Notes under the pieces: model-generated
Told to the model about the DNA's origin: nothing
The model's input: only the letters and a program-made list of their open reading frames with translations
Databases searched by the model: none
Assembly (NCBI RefSeq): GCF_014648435.1
Contig: NZ_BMRC01000024.1
Span: 54,833 to 118,832 of the forward strand
From: Nonomuraea spiralis
Lineage (GTDB): Bacteria; Actinomycetota; Actinomycetes; Streptosporangiales; Streptosporangiaceae
DNA length: 64,000 nucleotides
Direction: 5' to 3'
Position numbers and translations under genes: made by a program
Part shown: in pieces, positions 16,251 through 25,244 of the stretch
Position numbering within the stretch: the stretch's first letter is position 1
How the letters are laid out: each line of letters starts with the position of its first letter

Positions 16251-18266
16251 ATGAAGACGCTGATCCGTACGGCCGTGACCGCCGCGGCCCTCGCCACGGT
16301 CACGGCGGCCTGCACCTCGGCGGCGACGGGCCAGGCGCCCGTGCCGAAGGTCACGCTCGACGCCGTCCGCCTGGTCGCCTACGACAGTTGCGACGACATG
16401 CTGGCGGGCCTGCGGGAACACGCCGCGGAGAACGTCGGCCCCTGGGGCTTCGGCGGCCCGCAGATCATGTACATGGAGGACACCGCCAGCACCGCGAGGG
16501 CGAAGACCACCTCCAACACCCCGGAGCACTCCACCACGAACGTGCACGAGGCCGGCGTGGACGAGCCCGACCTGGTCAAGACCGACGGCGACCGGGTCAT
16601 CACGGTCGTGGACGGCACCCTGCGGATCATCGACACGGCGACGAAGAAGGTCACCGCGTCCATCAAGCTCACCAAGAAGGACGAGCCCACCTTCACCCCG
16701 GCCGACCTGCTGGTCTCCGGCGACCGCGCGCTGGTGCTCTTCCGCGGCGGCGACATCATGGTCAAGTCGTTCGCGCCGCCCGGCGAGACCCGCTACGTCG
16801 TGGTCGACCTGGCCGGGCAGCCGAAGGTGCTCAGCACGATCAGGGCACAGGGTTCGTACGTGGACGCCAGGATGATCGGCTCCACCGTCCGGCTCGTCAC
16901 GCGCAGCCAGCCCGACATCACCTTCCCCGAGCCCAAGAGCCCCGACGCCACCGAGGCCGACCGCAAGAAGGCCAACCAGGCCGTCGTACGGCAGGCGCCG
17001 CTCACCGCCTGGCAGCCCACGGTCGAGATCACCAGCGCGTCCGGCACGGTCAAGAAGGACACGGTCAAGTGCGAGCGGGTCAGCCACCCGGCCGACTACA
17101 CCGGCACCTCGCTGCTGACCGTGCACACCATCGACCTGACCCAGGACGTCGCCGCGACCGGCACCGAGCCCATCAGCCTCGCCGCCGACGGCGACACCGT
17201 CTACGGCAGCGGCAAGAGCCTGTACGTCGCCAGCAACCCCCGCTGGTGGTTCCCGGTGGTCACCGAGCCGATGCCCGTCGAGCCCGTGCCGACGGCCACC
17301 GACGGGGCGGCCCCGGCCGTCGAGCCCACCCCGAGCGACCCGGCCGTGACGACCGGCGCGCCGACCGCGTCGGCCAGTGCCCCGGTCGAGTCCACGTCGG
17401 CGCCCGCGCCCGACCCCACTCCGACGGCGCCGCCCGAGGAGACCGAGGTCCACAGGTTCGACATCAGCGCCCCCGGCGCCCCCGCCTACGTCGCCTCCGG
17501 CAAGGTCCCCGGCCGCCTGCTGAACCAGTACTCGTTGTCGGAGTACGAGGGCAACCTCCGCGTCGCCACCACCCTCACCTCCACCGACGGCAGGACCAGC
17601 GAGAGCAGCGTGTACGTGCTCGCCGCCGACACCATGGCCAAGGTCGGCGAGGTCGGCGGCCTCGGCAAGGGCGAGCGCATCTACTCGGTCAGGTTCATCG
17701 GCCCGGTGGGCTACTGCGTCACGTTCAAGCAGGTGGACCCGCTCTACACCCTCGACCTGCGCGACCCGGCCGCCCCCAAGGTGACCGGCGAGCTGAAGAT
17801 CACCGGCTACTCGGCGTACCTGCACCCCGGCGCGGACGGCAGGCTGATCGGCATCGGCCAGGAGGCCAGCGACAAGGGCAGGACGCTCGGCACGCAGGTC
17901 TCGCTGTTCGACGTCAGCGACCCGGCCAACCCGCGCAGGCTGTCGCAGCTCTTCCAGAAGGAGGCGGGCTCCGAGGCCGAGTGGGACCCGCACGCGTTCC
18001 TGTACTGGCCGAAGACCGGCCTGTCGGTGATCCCGCTGATGACCCCCAAGGAGTCGGGCGCGGTCGTGCTGAAGATCGACGACTCGGCCGTGACCAAGCT
18101 CGGCATGATCAAGCACCCGACCCACCAGGACAAGGACTACGCCTACCAGCCCGGCATCACCCGCTCGATGGTGATCGGCGACGCCGTGTGGACGTTGTCG
18201 TGGGACGGCCTCCAGGTCAACGACGCCACGACGCTGGCCCGGCAGGCGTGGATCCCGCTGCGCTGA
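16251..18266 (+). CDS. Secreted beta-propeller domain lipoprotein
   Basis: 671 residues. The start carries AAGGAGG 2 bp before the ATG. The N-terminus (MKTLIRTAVTAAALATVTAAC) is a lipoprotein-like signal, with Cys after a relaxed lipobox. The rest matches the beta-propeller-domain family (Pfam beta_propel type), with NVHEAGVDEPDLVKTDGD near residue 98 and many VDL/VFDVSDP strands. A Pro/Thr/Ser/Ala-rich insertion sits at about residues 340-395 between blades. It lies 32 bp after a kinase that itself carries an outer propeller-like region, so they are probably co-transcribed and may meet outside the membrane (inference). Confidence 0.88.
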   Translation: MKTLIRTAVTAAALATVTAACTSAATGQAPVPKVTLDAVRLVAYDSCDDMLAGLREHAAENVGPWGFGGPQIMYMEDTASTARAKTTSNTPEHSTTNVHEAGVDEPDLVKTDGDRVITVVDGTLRIIDTATKKVTASIKLTKKDEPTFTPADLLVSGDRALVLFRGGDIMVKSFAPPGETRYVVVDLAGQPKVLSTIRAQGSYVDARMIGSTVRLVTRSQPDITFPEPKSPDATEADRKKANQAVVRQAPLTAWQPTVEITSASGTVKKDTVKCERVSHPADYTGTSLLTVHTIDLTQDVAATGTEPISLAADGDTVYGSGKSLYVASNPRWWFPVVTEPMPVEPVPTATDGAAPAVEPTPSDPAVTTGAPTASASAPVESTSAPAPDPTPTAPPEETEVHRFDISAPGAPAYVASGKVPGRLLNQYSLSEYEGNLRVATTLTSTDGRTSESSVYVLAADTMAKVGEVGGLGKGERIYSVRFIGPVGYCVTFKQVDPLYTLDLRDPAAPKVTGELKITGYSAYLHPGADGRLIGIGQEASDKGRTLGTQVSLFDVSDPANPRRLSQLFQKEAGSEAEWDPHAFLYWPKTGLSVIPLMTPKESGAVVLKIDDSAVTKLGMIKHPTHQDKDYAYQPGITRSMVIGDAVWTLSWDGLQVNDATTLARQAWIPLR

Positions 18267-18281
18267 CCCGGCCCGCGGAGA

Positions 18282-18312
18282 CGGGTGACCGTTCCTACGG
18301 GACGGTCACCCG
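18282..18312. terminator. Bidirectional terminator between the propeller lipoprotein gene and glpD
   Basis: An 11-bp stem (CGGGTGACCGT and ACGGTCACCCG) with a 9-base loop. The right arm overlaps the glpD stop codon, so it can serve both convergent genes. Confidence 0.8.
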
Positions 18313-20045
18313 CGTTCCGGCGCGACGACGGGGACGATCTCGGGGGCGCCCAGCCGGATCGCGTCGGCCTCCTGGTCGGAGTCCTGCTCCTGGGAGCGGC
18401 GTTCGGCCTCGACCCGCTTGGTGAAGTACTCCACCTCCCGTTTCACCTGCTCGGCGTCCCAGTCGAGCGGCCCGGCGAGCAGTTCGGCGGCCTCCTGCGC
18501 CACGGCAAGGCCGCGGTGGAAGGTCTCGATGGAGATGTGCGTCCGCCTGGTGAGCACGTCGTTGAGATGCCGGGCGCCCTCGTGGGTGGCGGCGTAGACG
18601 ATCTCGGCCCGCAGGTAGTCGTCGGCCCCCGACAGCGGGCGGCCGAGCGACGGATCGTCCTCGACCAGTTCCAGCACCTCGTCGATGAGCGAGCCGTAGC
18701 GCTGGAGCAGGTGCTCGATCCGGGCGACGTGCAGGCCCGAGGTGTGGGCGAGGCGGTAACGGGAGTTCCACAGCGCCTGGTAGCCCTCGGCCCCGACCAG
18801 CGGGACGCGGTCGGTGCACGAACGCGGCACCCGCTGGTCGAGCCCGTGCGCCACCGCGTCCACCGCGTCGCGCGCCATCACCCGGTACGTCGTGTACTTC
18901 CCGCCCGCGATCATCACCAGCCCCGGCACCGGATGCGCCACGACGTGCTCACGGGACAACTGGGACGTCTGGTCGGACTCCCCCGACAGCAGCGGGCGCA
19001 GGCCCGCGTAGACGCCCTCGACGTCGTCGCGGGTCAGCGGCACCGACAACACGGCGTTGACGTGGTCGAGCAGGTAGTCGATGTCGGTGCGGGAGGCCGC
19101 CGGGTGGCCCTTGTCCAGCGTCCACTCGGTGTCGGTGGTGCCGATGATCCAGTGGCGGCCCCACGGGATCACGAACAACACCGACTTCTCCGTACGCAGG
19201 ATGATGCCGGTGCGGGAGTGGATGCGGTCGCGCGGCACCAGGAGGTGGATGCCCTTGGAGGCCCGTACGTGGATCTGGCCGCGTCCGCCGACCAGTTCCT
19301 GGATGTCGTCGGTCCACACGCCCGTGGCGTTGACGACCTGCTGGGCGTGCACGTCGAACTCCGTGCCCGACTCCAGGTCGCGGGCCCGTACGCCGGTGAC
19401 CCGCTCGCCCTCGCGCAGGAACCCGACCACCTGGGCGCGCGGCGCGATCTGGGCGCCGTACGTGGCGGCGGTGCGCAACATGGTCATCACGTAGCGGGCG
19501 TCGTCGACCTGGGCGTCCCAGTACTGGACGGCCCCCGTGAACGCGCTCTTCTTCAGCGCCGGGGCCAGCCGCAATGCCCGTGACCTGGACAGATGCCGGT
19601 GTCCTGGCACCCCGCGGGTCAGGCCGGAGGCGAAGCCGAGCGTGTCGTAGAGCGCGACCCCGGCTCCCACGTAGGGGCGTTCCCAGCCGAAATGGGTCAT
19701 CGGGAACAGGAACGGCACGGGCCGTACGAGGTGCGGCGCCAGGCGCTGGAGCAGCAGCGCCCGCTCCTGGAGCGCCTCGCGTACCAGCTCGAAGTTGAGC
19801 TGCTCCAGATAGCGCAGGCCGCCGTGGATGAGCTTGGACGAACGCGAGGAAGTGCCCGAGGCGAAGTCGCGCGCCTCCAGCAGGGCCACGTCGAGCCCAC
19901 GGGTGGCGGCGTCGAGCGCGATGCCGGCCCCCACCACGCCGCCGCCGACCACGACCACGTCGAACTCCCTGGCCGACATCTCCGCCAGCGCCGCCGCACG
20001 TTCGGCCGGCCCGAGCCGGGACACGCTCCTACCCGCCGTCATCAT
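18306..20045 (-). CDS. glpD: Aerobic glycerol-3-phosphate dehydrogenase
   Basis: 579 residues; oxidises glycerol-3-phosphate to dihydroxyacetone phosphate and passes electrons to the quinone pool at the inner face of the membrane. The FAD motif VVVVGGGVVGAG begins near residue 30, followed by ARDFASGTSSRSSKLIHGG, a family hallmark, and the C-terminal helical domain. Length matches the family. Two adjacent ATG codons are possible starts. It stands alone, with terminator overlap at its 3' end and the DeoR-type regulator 65 bp upstream on the same strand. Confidence 0.96.
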   Translation of the reverse strand: MMTAGRSVSRLGPAERAAALAEMSAREFDVVVVGGGVVGAGIALDAATRGLDVALLEARDFASGTSSRSSKLIHGGLRYLEQLNFELVREALQERALLLQRLAPHLVRPVPFLFPMTHFGWERPYVGAGVALYDTLGFASGLTRGVPGHRHLSRSRALRLAPALKKSAFTGAVQYWDAQVDDARYVMTMLRTAATYGAQIAPRAQVVGFLREGERVTGVRARDLESGTEFDVHAQQVVNATGVWTDDIQELVGGRGQIHVRASKGIHLLVPRDRIHSRTGIILRTEKSVLFVIPWGRHWIIGTTDTEWTLDKGHPAASRTDIDYLLDHVNAVLSVPLTRDDVEGVYAGLRPLLSGESDQTSQLSREHVVAHPVPGLVMIAGGKYTTYRVMARDAVDAVAHGLDQRVPRSCTDRVPLVGAEGYQALWNSRYRLAHTSGLHVARIEHLLQRYGSLIDEVLELVEDDPSLGRPLSGADDYLRAEIVYAATHEGARHLNDVLTRRTHISIETFHRGLAVAQEAAELLAGPLDWDAEQVKREVEYFTKRVEAERRSQEQDSDQEADAIRLGAPEIVPVVAPERG

Positions 20046-20110
20046 CCCCCCTGGGGTCGCCTGCGGTACTACCTACCCGTTTGTCCGGTGACATGTAACG
20101 CGGCACGACC

Positions 20111-20881
20111 TCAGGCGCGTACGACTTTGACCCCCGCGTCGGTGAGCCGGCCGGCGAGCTCGTCGGAGAGCTGGGCGTCGGTGACCAGCGTGTCGATCTG
20201 GTCGATGGGGCAGATGCGGGAGAAGGCCCGCCGGCCCACCTTGGAGGAGTCGGCCACCACGACGACCTGGGCGGCACGGCTGATCAGCAGGTTGTTCACG
20301 CTGGCCTCGCCCTCGTGATGGGCCGAGGCCCCCAGCTCGACGTCGATCGCGTCGACGCCCAGGAAGGCCACGTCGAGGGTGACCTGTTCCAGCACGCCCG
20401 AGGCCAGCGGCCCGATCAGCTCGTACGACTGCTGCCTGGCCACCCCGCCGGTGACCACGATCTTGACGTGCTGCCGTACGGTCAGCTCGGCGGCGATGTT
20501 CAGGGCGTTGGTGACGATCGTGAACCCGCTCTCCAGCGTGGAGACCGTGGCCAGGGTGCGGGCCAGCTCGGAGGTCGTGGTGCCGCCGTTGAGCCCGATC
20601 ACGGCGCCCGCGCTCACCAGGCCGGCCGCGGCGGCGGCGATGCGGTGTTTCTCGTCGGCGTGCCTGGCCGTCTTGTAGCGCAGCGGCAGGTCGTAGCTGA
20701 CACTCTGGGCCACGGCTCCGCCGCGGGTGCGCATGAGCATCTGCTGCTGGGCGAGCTGGTCGAAATCCCGCCGGATCGTGGCGGTGGAGACGTCGAGCGC
20801 CTGGGCGGCCTCCTCCACCGACAGCCTGCCCTCCTGGGCGAGCAGCTCCAGGATGGCGTTCCAGCGATCGTAGCGGGACAC
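20111..20881 (-). CDS. DeoR/AgaR-type transcriptional regulator
   Basis: 256 residues. The N-terminal DeoR helix-turn-helix (VEEAAQALDVSTATIRRDFD) is followed by a sugar-phosphate-binding domain with GLNGGTTTSELAR and DVAFLGVDAID. The start is GTG at 20881 with GGGGAGG 5-11 bp upstream; a longer frame upstream is rejected because it crosses the promoter region. It is divergent from the four-gene amino-sugar operon and is the obvious candidate regulator of it; DeoR-family proteins of this type respond to sugar phosphates. Confidence 0.92.
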   Translation of the reverse strand: MSRYDRWNAILELLAQEGRLSVEEAAQALDVSTATIRRDFDQLAQQQMLMRTRGGAVAQSVSYDLPLRYKTARHADEKHRIAAAAAGLVSAGAVIGLNGGTTTSELARTLATVSTLESGFTIVTNALNIAAELTVRQHVKIVVTGGVARQQSYELIGPLASGVLEQVTLDVAFLGVDAIDVELGASAHHEGEASVNNLLISRAAQVVVVADSSKVGRRAFSRICPIDQIDTLVTDAQLSDELAGRLTDAGVKVVRA

Positions 20882-20961
20882 GAAGCCTCCCCAGTGAGAT
20901 CCGGACAGGTGCAAGCGTGGCACAACCGGAGAGCTCAGAGCGAACAGTGCACAAAGATGCG

Positions 20962-20979
20962 CTTTTACTGTATAAAAAG
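20962..20979. promoter_or_regulatory. AT-rich inverted repeat in the divergent aga-type promoter region
   Basis: CTTTTA and TAAAAAG face each other around a short centre in an otherwise GC-rich 130-bp gap. The TATAAA inside it could be a -10 element for the rightward operon. Just downstream is a run of A-rich CAAA-like direct repeats. Operator assignment is a guess. Confidence 0.35.
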
Positions 20980-21011
20980 GGCAGAAACAAACAACAACGG
21001 GGAGGAACGCG

Positions 21012-21884
21012 GTGACCACCCATACCGAAGCCGAGATCGAGTCCCAGCCGTCCTGCTGGCGCCGTGCCGTGGCCGCAGTGCCCGCCGGCGCGCTGCCCCA
21101 GCCCGGCGAGCGGGTGGCCGTCGTCGGCTGCGGCACGTCATGGTTCATCGCGATGGCCTACGCCACGCTGCGCGAGCAGGCCGGGCAGGGCGAGACCGAC
21201 GCGTTCGCCGCCTCCGAGGCGCCGATCGGCCGCTCGTACGACCGGGTGCTCGCGCTGACCCGCTCCGGCACCACGACCGAGGTCCTGGAGCTGCTGTCCA
21301 GGACGAACGCCCGCAGCACGGCCATCACCGCCGACCCGAAGACGCCGGTCATGACGGCCGCCGACGAGGTCATCGTGCTCGACTACGCCGACGAGAGCTC
21401 GGTCGTGCAGACCCGCTTCGCCACCACGCAGCTCGCCATGCTCCGCGCCAGCCTCGGCGAGGACCTCACGGCGGCGATCGCCGACGCCGAACGGGCCGTG
21501 GCCGAGCCGCTGCCCGCCGAGCTGATCGAGGCCGAGCAGTTCAGCTTCCTCGGCAGCGGCTGGTCGGTCGGCCTGGCCCAGGAGGCCGCGCTCAAGATGC
21601 GCGAGGCGTCGCGGTCGTGGACCGAGGCGTACCCGGCGATGGAGTACCGGCACGGCCCGATCAGCATCGCCGGCCCCGGCCGCGTCACGTGGATGCTCGG
21701 CACCGCCCCCGAGGGCCTGCGCGAGCAGGTCGAGGCGACCGGCGGCACGTTCGTCGAGAGCGGCCTCGACCCCATGGCCGAGCTGGTACGCGCCCAGCGC
21801 GTGGCGGTCGCGCGCGCCTTCGCCCGTGGGCTGAACCCCGACGAGCCCATGCACCTCACGCGATCTGTGATCCTTTCTTCATGA
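21012..21884 (+). CDS. SIS-domain sugar-phosphate isomerase/deaminase (AgaS-like)
   Basis: 290 residues with two SIS folds. The first has VVGCGTSW (near 38) and ALTRSGTTTEV; the second has FLGSGWSVGLAQEAALKM and YRHGPIS, both sugar-phosphate binding signatures. The GTG start has GGGGAGG in front. In the galactosamine pathway AgaS converts galactosamine-6-phosphate to tagatose-6-phosphate with loss of ammonia, and the three genes that follow supply the flanking steps. It overlaps the next gene by 4 bp (ATGA). A glucosamine-6-phosphate deaminase role cannot be excluded. Confidence 0.85.
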   Translation: MTTHTEAEIESQPSCWRRAVAAVPAGALPQPGERVAVVGCGTSWFIAMAYATLREQAGQGETDAFAASEAPIGRSYDRVLALTRSGTTTEVLELLSRTNARSTAITADPKTPVMTAADEVIVLDYADESSVVQTRFATTQLAMLRASLGEDLTAAIADAERAVAEPLPAELIEAEQFSFLGSGWSVGLAQEAALKMREASRSWTEAYPAMEYRHGPISIAGPGRVTWMLGTAPEGLREQVEATGGTFVESGLDPMAELVRAQRVAVARAFARGLNPDEPMHLTRSVILSS

Positions 21885-23014
21885 GCCTTACTCTCGCCGA
21901 CGCCAGGATCGTGACCCCCGAAGGGGTGCACGAAGGGTGGCTGACCATCGAAGACGGCCGCATCACGCATGTCGGCCACGGATCGGCCCCCAGCCCCGGC
22001 CTGAGCCTCGGGGGGCGGCACGTCGTCCCCGGGTTCGTCGACATCCACAACCACGGCGGCGCGGGCGGGTCCTTCCCCACCGGCGAGCAGGACAAGGCGC
22101 GCGACGCCGTGGCCCTCCACCGGCGTCACGGCACGACGACGATGATGGCCAGCCTGGTCACCGACACGCTCGACGGGCTGTCCAGGGCCGCCTCCTCGCT
22201 CTCGGAGCTGTGCGAGGAGGGGCTGTTCGCGGGCATCCACTTCGAGGGGCCGTACATCGCGAAGGCGCGTTGCGGGGCGCACAACCCCGCGCTGCTGCGC
22301 GAGCCGTCCCCGCAGGAGTTGTCCGGGCTGGTCAAGGCCGCGCGCGGGCACGCGCGCATGGTCACTGTCGCGGCCGAGCTGCCCGGCGGCCTCGACACCA
22401 TCCGCACGGCCGTCGGCGAGGGCCTGCTCGCGGCGCTCGGCCACAGCGACGCCGACTACGACCAGGCGATCGCGGCCATCGAGGCGGGCGCGACCGTCGC
22501 CACCCACCTCTACAACGCGATGCCGCAGCTCGGCCACCGTGCCCCCGGCCCGATCGCCGCGCTGCTGGAGGACGAGCGGGTGACGGTCGAGCTGGTCAAC
22601 GACGGCGTCCACGTGCACCCGGCGATGTTGCGCCTGGCCTACGAGGTGGCCGGCCCCGGCCGGACCGCGCTGATCACCGACGCGATGGCCGCCACCGGCC
22701 TCGGCGACGGCGACTACGTGCTCGGGCCCATGCGGGTCCACGTGACCGACGGCGTGGCCAGGCTGGTCGAGGGCGGTTCCATCGCCGGCTCCACCCTCAC
22801 CATGGACGCCGCCTTCCGCCGCGGCGTGCGCGAGCTGGGCATGTCGCTGCCCGACGCGGTCCAGGTGGCCTCGCTGACCCCCGCCAGGGTGCTCGGCCTG
22901 GCCGAGGAGATCGGCTCGATCGCCGTCGGCAAGGCCGCCGACCTGGTGGTGCTCTCCGCCGAACTGGAGGTCGACGGCGTGATGAAGAACGGCGACTGGA
23001 TCACGGAGCCCTGA
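21881..23014 (+). CDS. nagA: N-acetyl-hexosamine-6-phosphate deacetylase
   Basis: 377 residues, amidohydrolase fold. The metal site begins GFVDIHNHGG near residue 47; family motifs follow in HRRHGTTTMMASL, HFEGPYIAKARCGAHNP, GHSDADYD, THLYNAMPQLGHRAPG and ITDAMAATG. It removes acetate from GlcNAc-6-P or GalNAc-6-P. In this operon, with an AgaS-like isomerase and a tagatose-type kinase/aldolase pair, the GalNAc form (AgaA role) is at least as likely as NagA proper. It overlaps agaS by 4 bp and the kinase gene by one base. Confidence 0.9.
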   Translation: MSLTLADARIVTPEGVHEGWLTIEDGRITHVGHGSAPSPGLSLGGRHVVPGFVDIHNHGGAGGSFPTGEQDKARDAVALHRRHGTTTMMASLVTDTLDGLSRAASSLSELCEEGLFAGIHFEGPYIAKARCGAHNPALLREPSPQELSGLVKAARGHARMVTVAAELPGGLDTIRTAVGEGLLAALGHSDADYDQAIAAIEAGATVATHLYNAMPQLGHRAPGPIAALLEDERVTVELVNDGVHVHPAMLRLAYEVAGPGRTALITDAMAATGLGDGDYVLGPMRVHVTDGVARLVEGGSIAGSTLTMDAAFRRGVRELGMSLPDAVQVASLTPARVLGLAEEIGSIAVGKAADLVVLSAELEVDGVMKNGDWITEP

Positions 23015-23916
23015 TGATCATCACCGTGACGCTCAACGCCGCGCTCGACGTGACGTACGAGGTCCCGTCCGTCGACTGGCACGGTGTCAACCGGGTCGGC
23101 GGCGTCCATCGGCGCGCCGGCGGCAAGGGCGTCAACGTGGCCCGCGTACTGGCGGCCCTCGGCCAGGAGGTCCTGGTCACGGGGCTGGCGGGCGGGCCCA
23201 CCGGCCAGGCGATCGAGCACGACCTGCGGGCCGCCGGGCTGCCCGCCGCGCTCACCGGGGTCGCCGCCGACTCCCGTACGACGCTGGTGGTCTCCGAGGC
23301 GCGCGGGGCCACGCTGTTCAACGAACCCGGCCCCGAGGTCACGGCGGCCGAGCTGGCGGCGTTCACGGAGCAGTACACGTCGCTGCTGGCCGACGCCGAC
23401 GCCGTGGTCATCTCCGGCAGCCTGCCCCGCGGCGTGCCGGCCGACGTCTACGCGACCCTGGCCTCCCTCGCGGCCGGCGCGGGCGTGCCGGCGATCGTGG
23501 ACGCCGACGGCGACCCGCTGCGCCACGCGCCGGCGGGCCGGCCGGCCGTCGTCAAGCCCAACGCCGAGGAGCTGGCCAGGGCGGTCCCCGGCGGCACCCC
23601 GGCCGAGGGCGCCCAGGCGCTGCGCGCGCGAGGGGCCGAGGCCGTGGTCGTCTCCATGGGTGCCGACGGGCTGCTCGCGGTGACGGGCGAGGGAACCTTC
23701 CGGGCGCGGATGCCGTACACGGTCGAGGGCAACCCGACCGGGGCGGGCGACTCTCTGGTCGCGGGGCTGGCGCTGGGCCTGGTCGAGGGCTCCCCGTGGC
23801 CCGACCGGCTGCGGCGGGCCGCGGCGCTCGGCGCGGCGGCCGTGGCCGCGCCGGTCGCCGGCGACTTCGACGGCGACGTCTACGCCGACATACACCCCCA
23901 GATCATCATCACGTAA
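23014..23916 (+). CDS. PfkB-family hexose-phosphate kinase (1-phosphofructokinase/tagatose-6-P kinase type)
   Basis: 300 residues. TVTLNAALDVTYEV at the N-terminus and RRAGGKGVNVARVL near 29 are the LacC/FruK-type hallmarks, and NPTGAGDSLVAGL near residue 240 holds the catalytic Asp and anion hole. The ATG overlaps the nagA stop (TGATG), indicating tight coupling. In context it most likely makes tagatose-1,6-bisphosphate from tagatose-6-phosphate for the aldolase encoded 10 bp downstream. Confidence 0.9.
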   Translation: MIITVTLNAALDVTYEVPSVDWHGVNRVGGVHRRAGGKGVNVARVLAALGQEVLVTGLAGGPTGQAIEHDLRAAGLPAALTGVAADSRTTLVVSEARGATLFNEPGPEVTAAELAAFTEQYTSLLADADAVVISGSLPRGVPADVYATLASLAAGAGVPAIVDADGDPLRHAPAGRPAVVKPNAEELARAVPGGTPAEGAQALRARGAEAVVVSMGADGLLAVTGEGTFRARMPYTVEGNPTGAGDSLVAGLALGLVEGSPWPDRLRRAAALGAAAVAAPVAGDFDGDVYADIHPQIIIT

Positions 23917-23926
23917 GGAGCTCGTC

Positions 23927-24751
23927 ATGGCCCTCGCCGGAATCGGTGACATCGTCCGGGAGTCCCCCGCAGGGGTGGGCGCGTTCAACGTGATCCAGCT
24001 GGAGCACGCCACGGCCATCGTGGCCGGCGCGGAGGCCCTCGGCCTGCCGGTCGTGTTGCAGATCAGCGAGAACTGCGTGCGCTACCACGGCGCGCTGGAG
24101 CCCGTCGCGCTGGCGGCGCTGGCGGTCGCGCGCCGGGCGGACGTGCCGGTCGCGGTCCACCTCGACCACGCCACCGACCGCGCGCTGGTGGAGGAGGCGG
24201 TGGCGCTGGGCCTCGGCTCGGTCATGTACGACGCCTCCGCCCTGCCCGACGAGGAGAACGTGGCGGCCACGGCCGAGGTGGCGGCCTGGTGCCACGAGCG
24301 CGGCGTGTGGGTGGAGGCCGAGCTGGGCGAGGTCGGCGGCAAGGACGGCGTGCACGCCCCCGGCGCCCGCACCAAGCCCCACGAGGCGGTCGACTACGTC
24401 GCCAGGACCGGCGTGGACGCCCTGGCCGTGGCCGTGGGCACCTCGCACGCCATGACCACCAAGGACGCCGTGCTCGACCTGGAGCTCATCGCCGAGCTGC
24501 GGGCGGCGGTGCCGGTGCCGCTGGTGCTGCACGGTTCGTCCGGGGTGCCCGACGACGTGCTGCGCGAGGCCGTGGCCAGCGGCATGAAGAAGATCAACAT
24601 CGCCACCCACCTGAACAAGGCGTTCACCCGGGCCGTACGCGACTACTTGGCCCACGACGAGCGGGTGGTCGACTCCCGCAAGTACCTCAACGCCGGCCGC
24701 GACGCCGTGGCCCGCGAGGTGAGTCACCTGCTGGGCGTGCTCACCGGCTGA
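23927..24751 (+). CDS. Class II fructose/tagatose-bisphosphate aldolase
   Basis: 274 residues. The zinc-binding and catalytic segments are present: VHLDHATD near residue 82, EAELGEVGG near 131, GTSHAM, LHGSSGVPDD near 203 and KINIATHLN near 223. The shorter length and the neighbours favour tagatose-1,6-bisphosphate cleavage to glyceraldehyde-3-P and dihydroxyacetone-P, but fructose-1,6-bisphosphate cannot be excluded. AAGGAG lies 9 bp before the ATG. It is the last gene of the operon and its end overlaps the convergent GNAT gene by 11 bp. Confidence 0.9.
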   Translation: MALAGIGDIVRESPAGVGAFNVIQLEHATAIVAGAEALGLPVVLQISENCVRYHGALEPVALAALAVARRADVPVAVHLDHATDRALVEEAVALGLGSVMYDASALPDEENVAATAEVAAWCHERGVWVEAELGEVGGKDGVHAPGARTKPHEAVDYVARTGVDALAVAVGTSHAMTTKDAVLDLELIAELRAAVPVPLVLHGSSGVPDDVLREAVASGMKKINIATHLNKAFTRAVRDYLAHDERVVDSRKYLNAGRDAVAREVSHLLGVLTG

Positions 24752-25175
24752 GCTCCTTGCGCATCTGCACGGCCGACCGGCCTTCGAGGTCGACGCGGCC
24801 GATCTCGACGTAGCCGAGCGAGGTGTACAGGGCGATGTTCGTGGTCATCTTGACGTTGGTGTAGAGACGCAGGGCGGGCAGGCCGAGCCGGGCGGCCTCC
24901 TGCTCGGCGTAGGCCAGCAGGCCGCGGCCGATGCCCCTGCCGTGCAGCCCGGGACGCACCGCGACGTTGTCGACCAGCAGCACGCCCTCCTCGGGGACCA
25001 GCACGACGATCCCTTCGAGGCCGTCGGTGACGTGCACGCGGCCCGCGGCGATGAGGGCCGCGTAGTCGGCCTCCATGGGCAGCGGCCGCGTGCCGATGAT
25101 CTCCGCCCACGGCTGGTAGGCGTCGTGGACGAGTTGCTCGACGGCGGCCCTGTCGGCCTCCTGCGCCAGTCTCAT
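24741..25175 (-). CDS. GNAT family N-acetyltransferase
   Basis: 144 residues with the acetyl-CoA-binding signature VRPGLHGRGIGRGLL near residue 73 and the following ALRLYTNVKMTTNIALYTSLGY, the standard GNAT C-terminal half. The acceptor is unknown. It stands alone, convergent with the aldolase gene and 69 bp downstream of the TetR gene on the same strand. Confidence 0.9.
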   Translation of the reverse strand: MRLAQEADRAAVEQLVHDAYQPWAEIIGTRPLPMEADYAALIAAGRVHVTDGLEGIVVLVPEEGVLLVDNVAVRPGLHGRGIGRGLLAYAEQEAARLGLPALRLYTNVKMTTNIALYTSLGYVEIGRVDLEGRSAVQMRKELSR

Positions 25176-25244
25176 GCGTCCAATGTTCGCAGCCCCCTCC
25201 CGGCCTGAACGACCGAGGGTGCCGGGCGGATCACCCGGGGCCCG

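Noticed and set aside
16074..18125. 683-codon minus-strand frame opposite the propeller lipoprotein gene
   Set aside because: Antisense shadow with no ribosome site and no recognisable domain; composition is the reverse complement of propeller codons.
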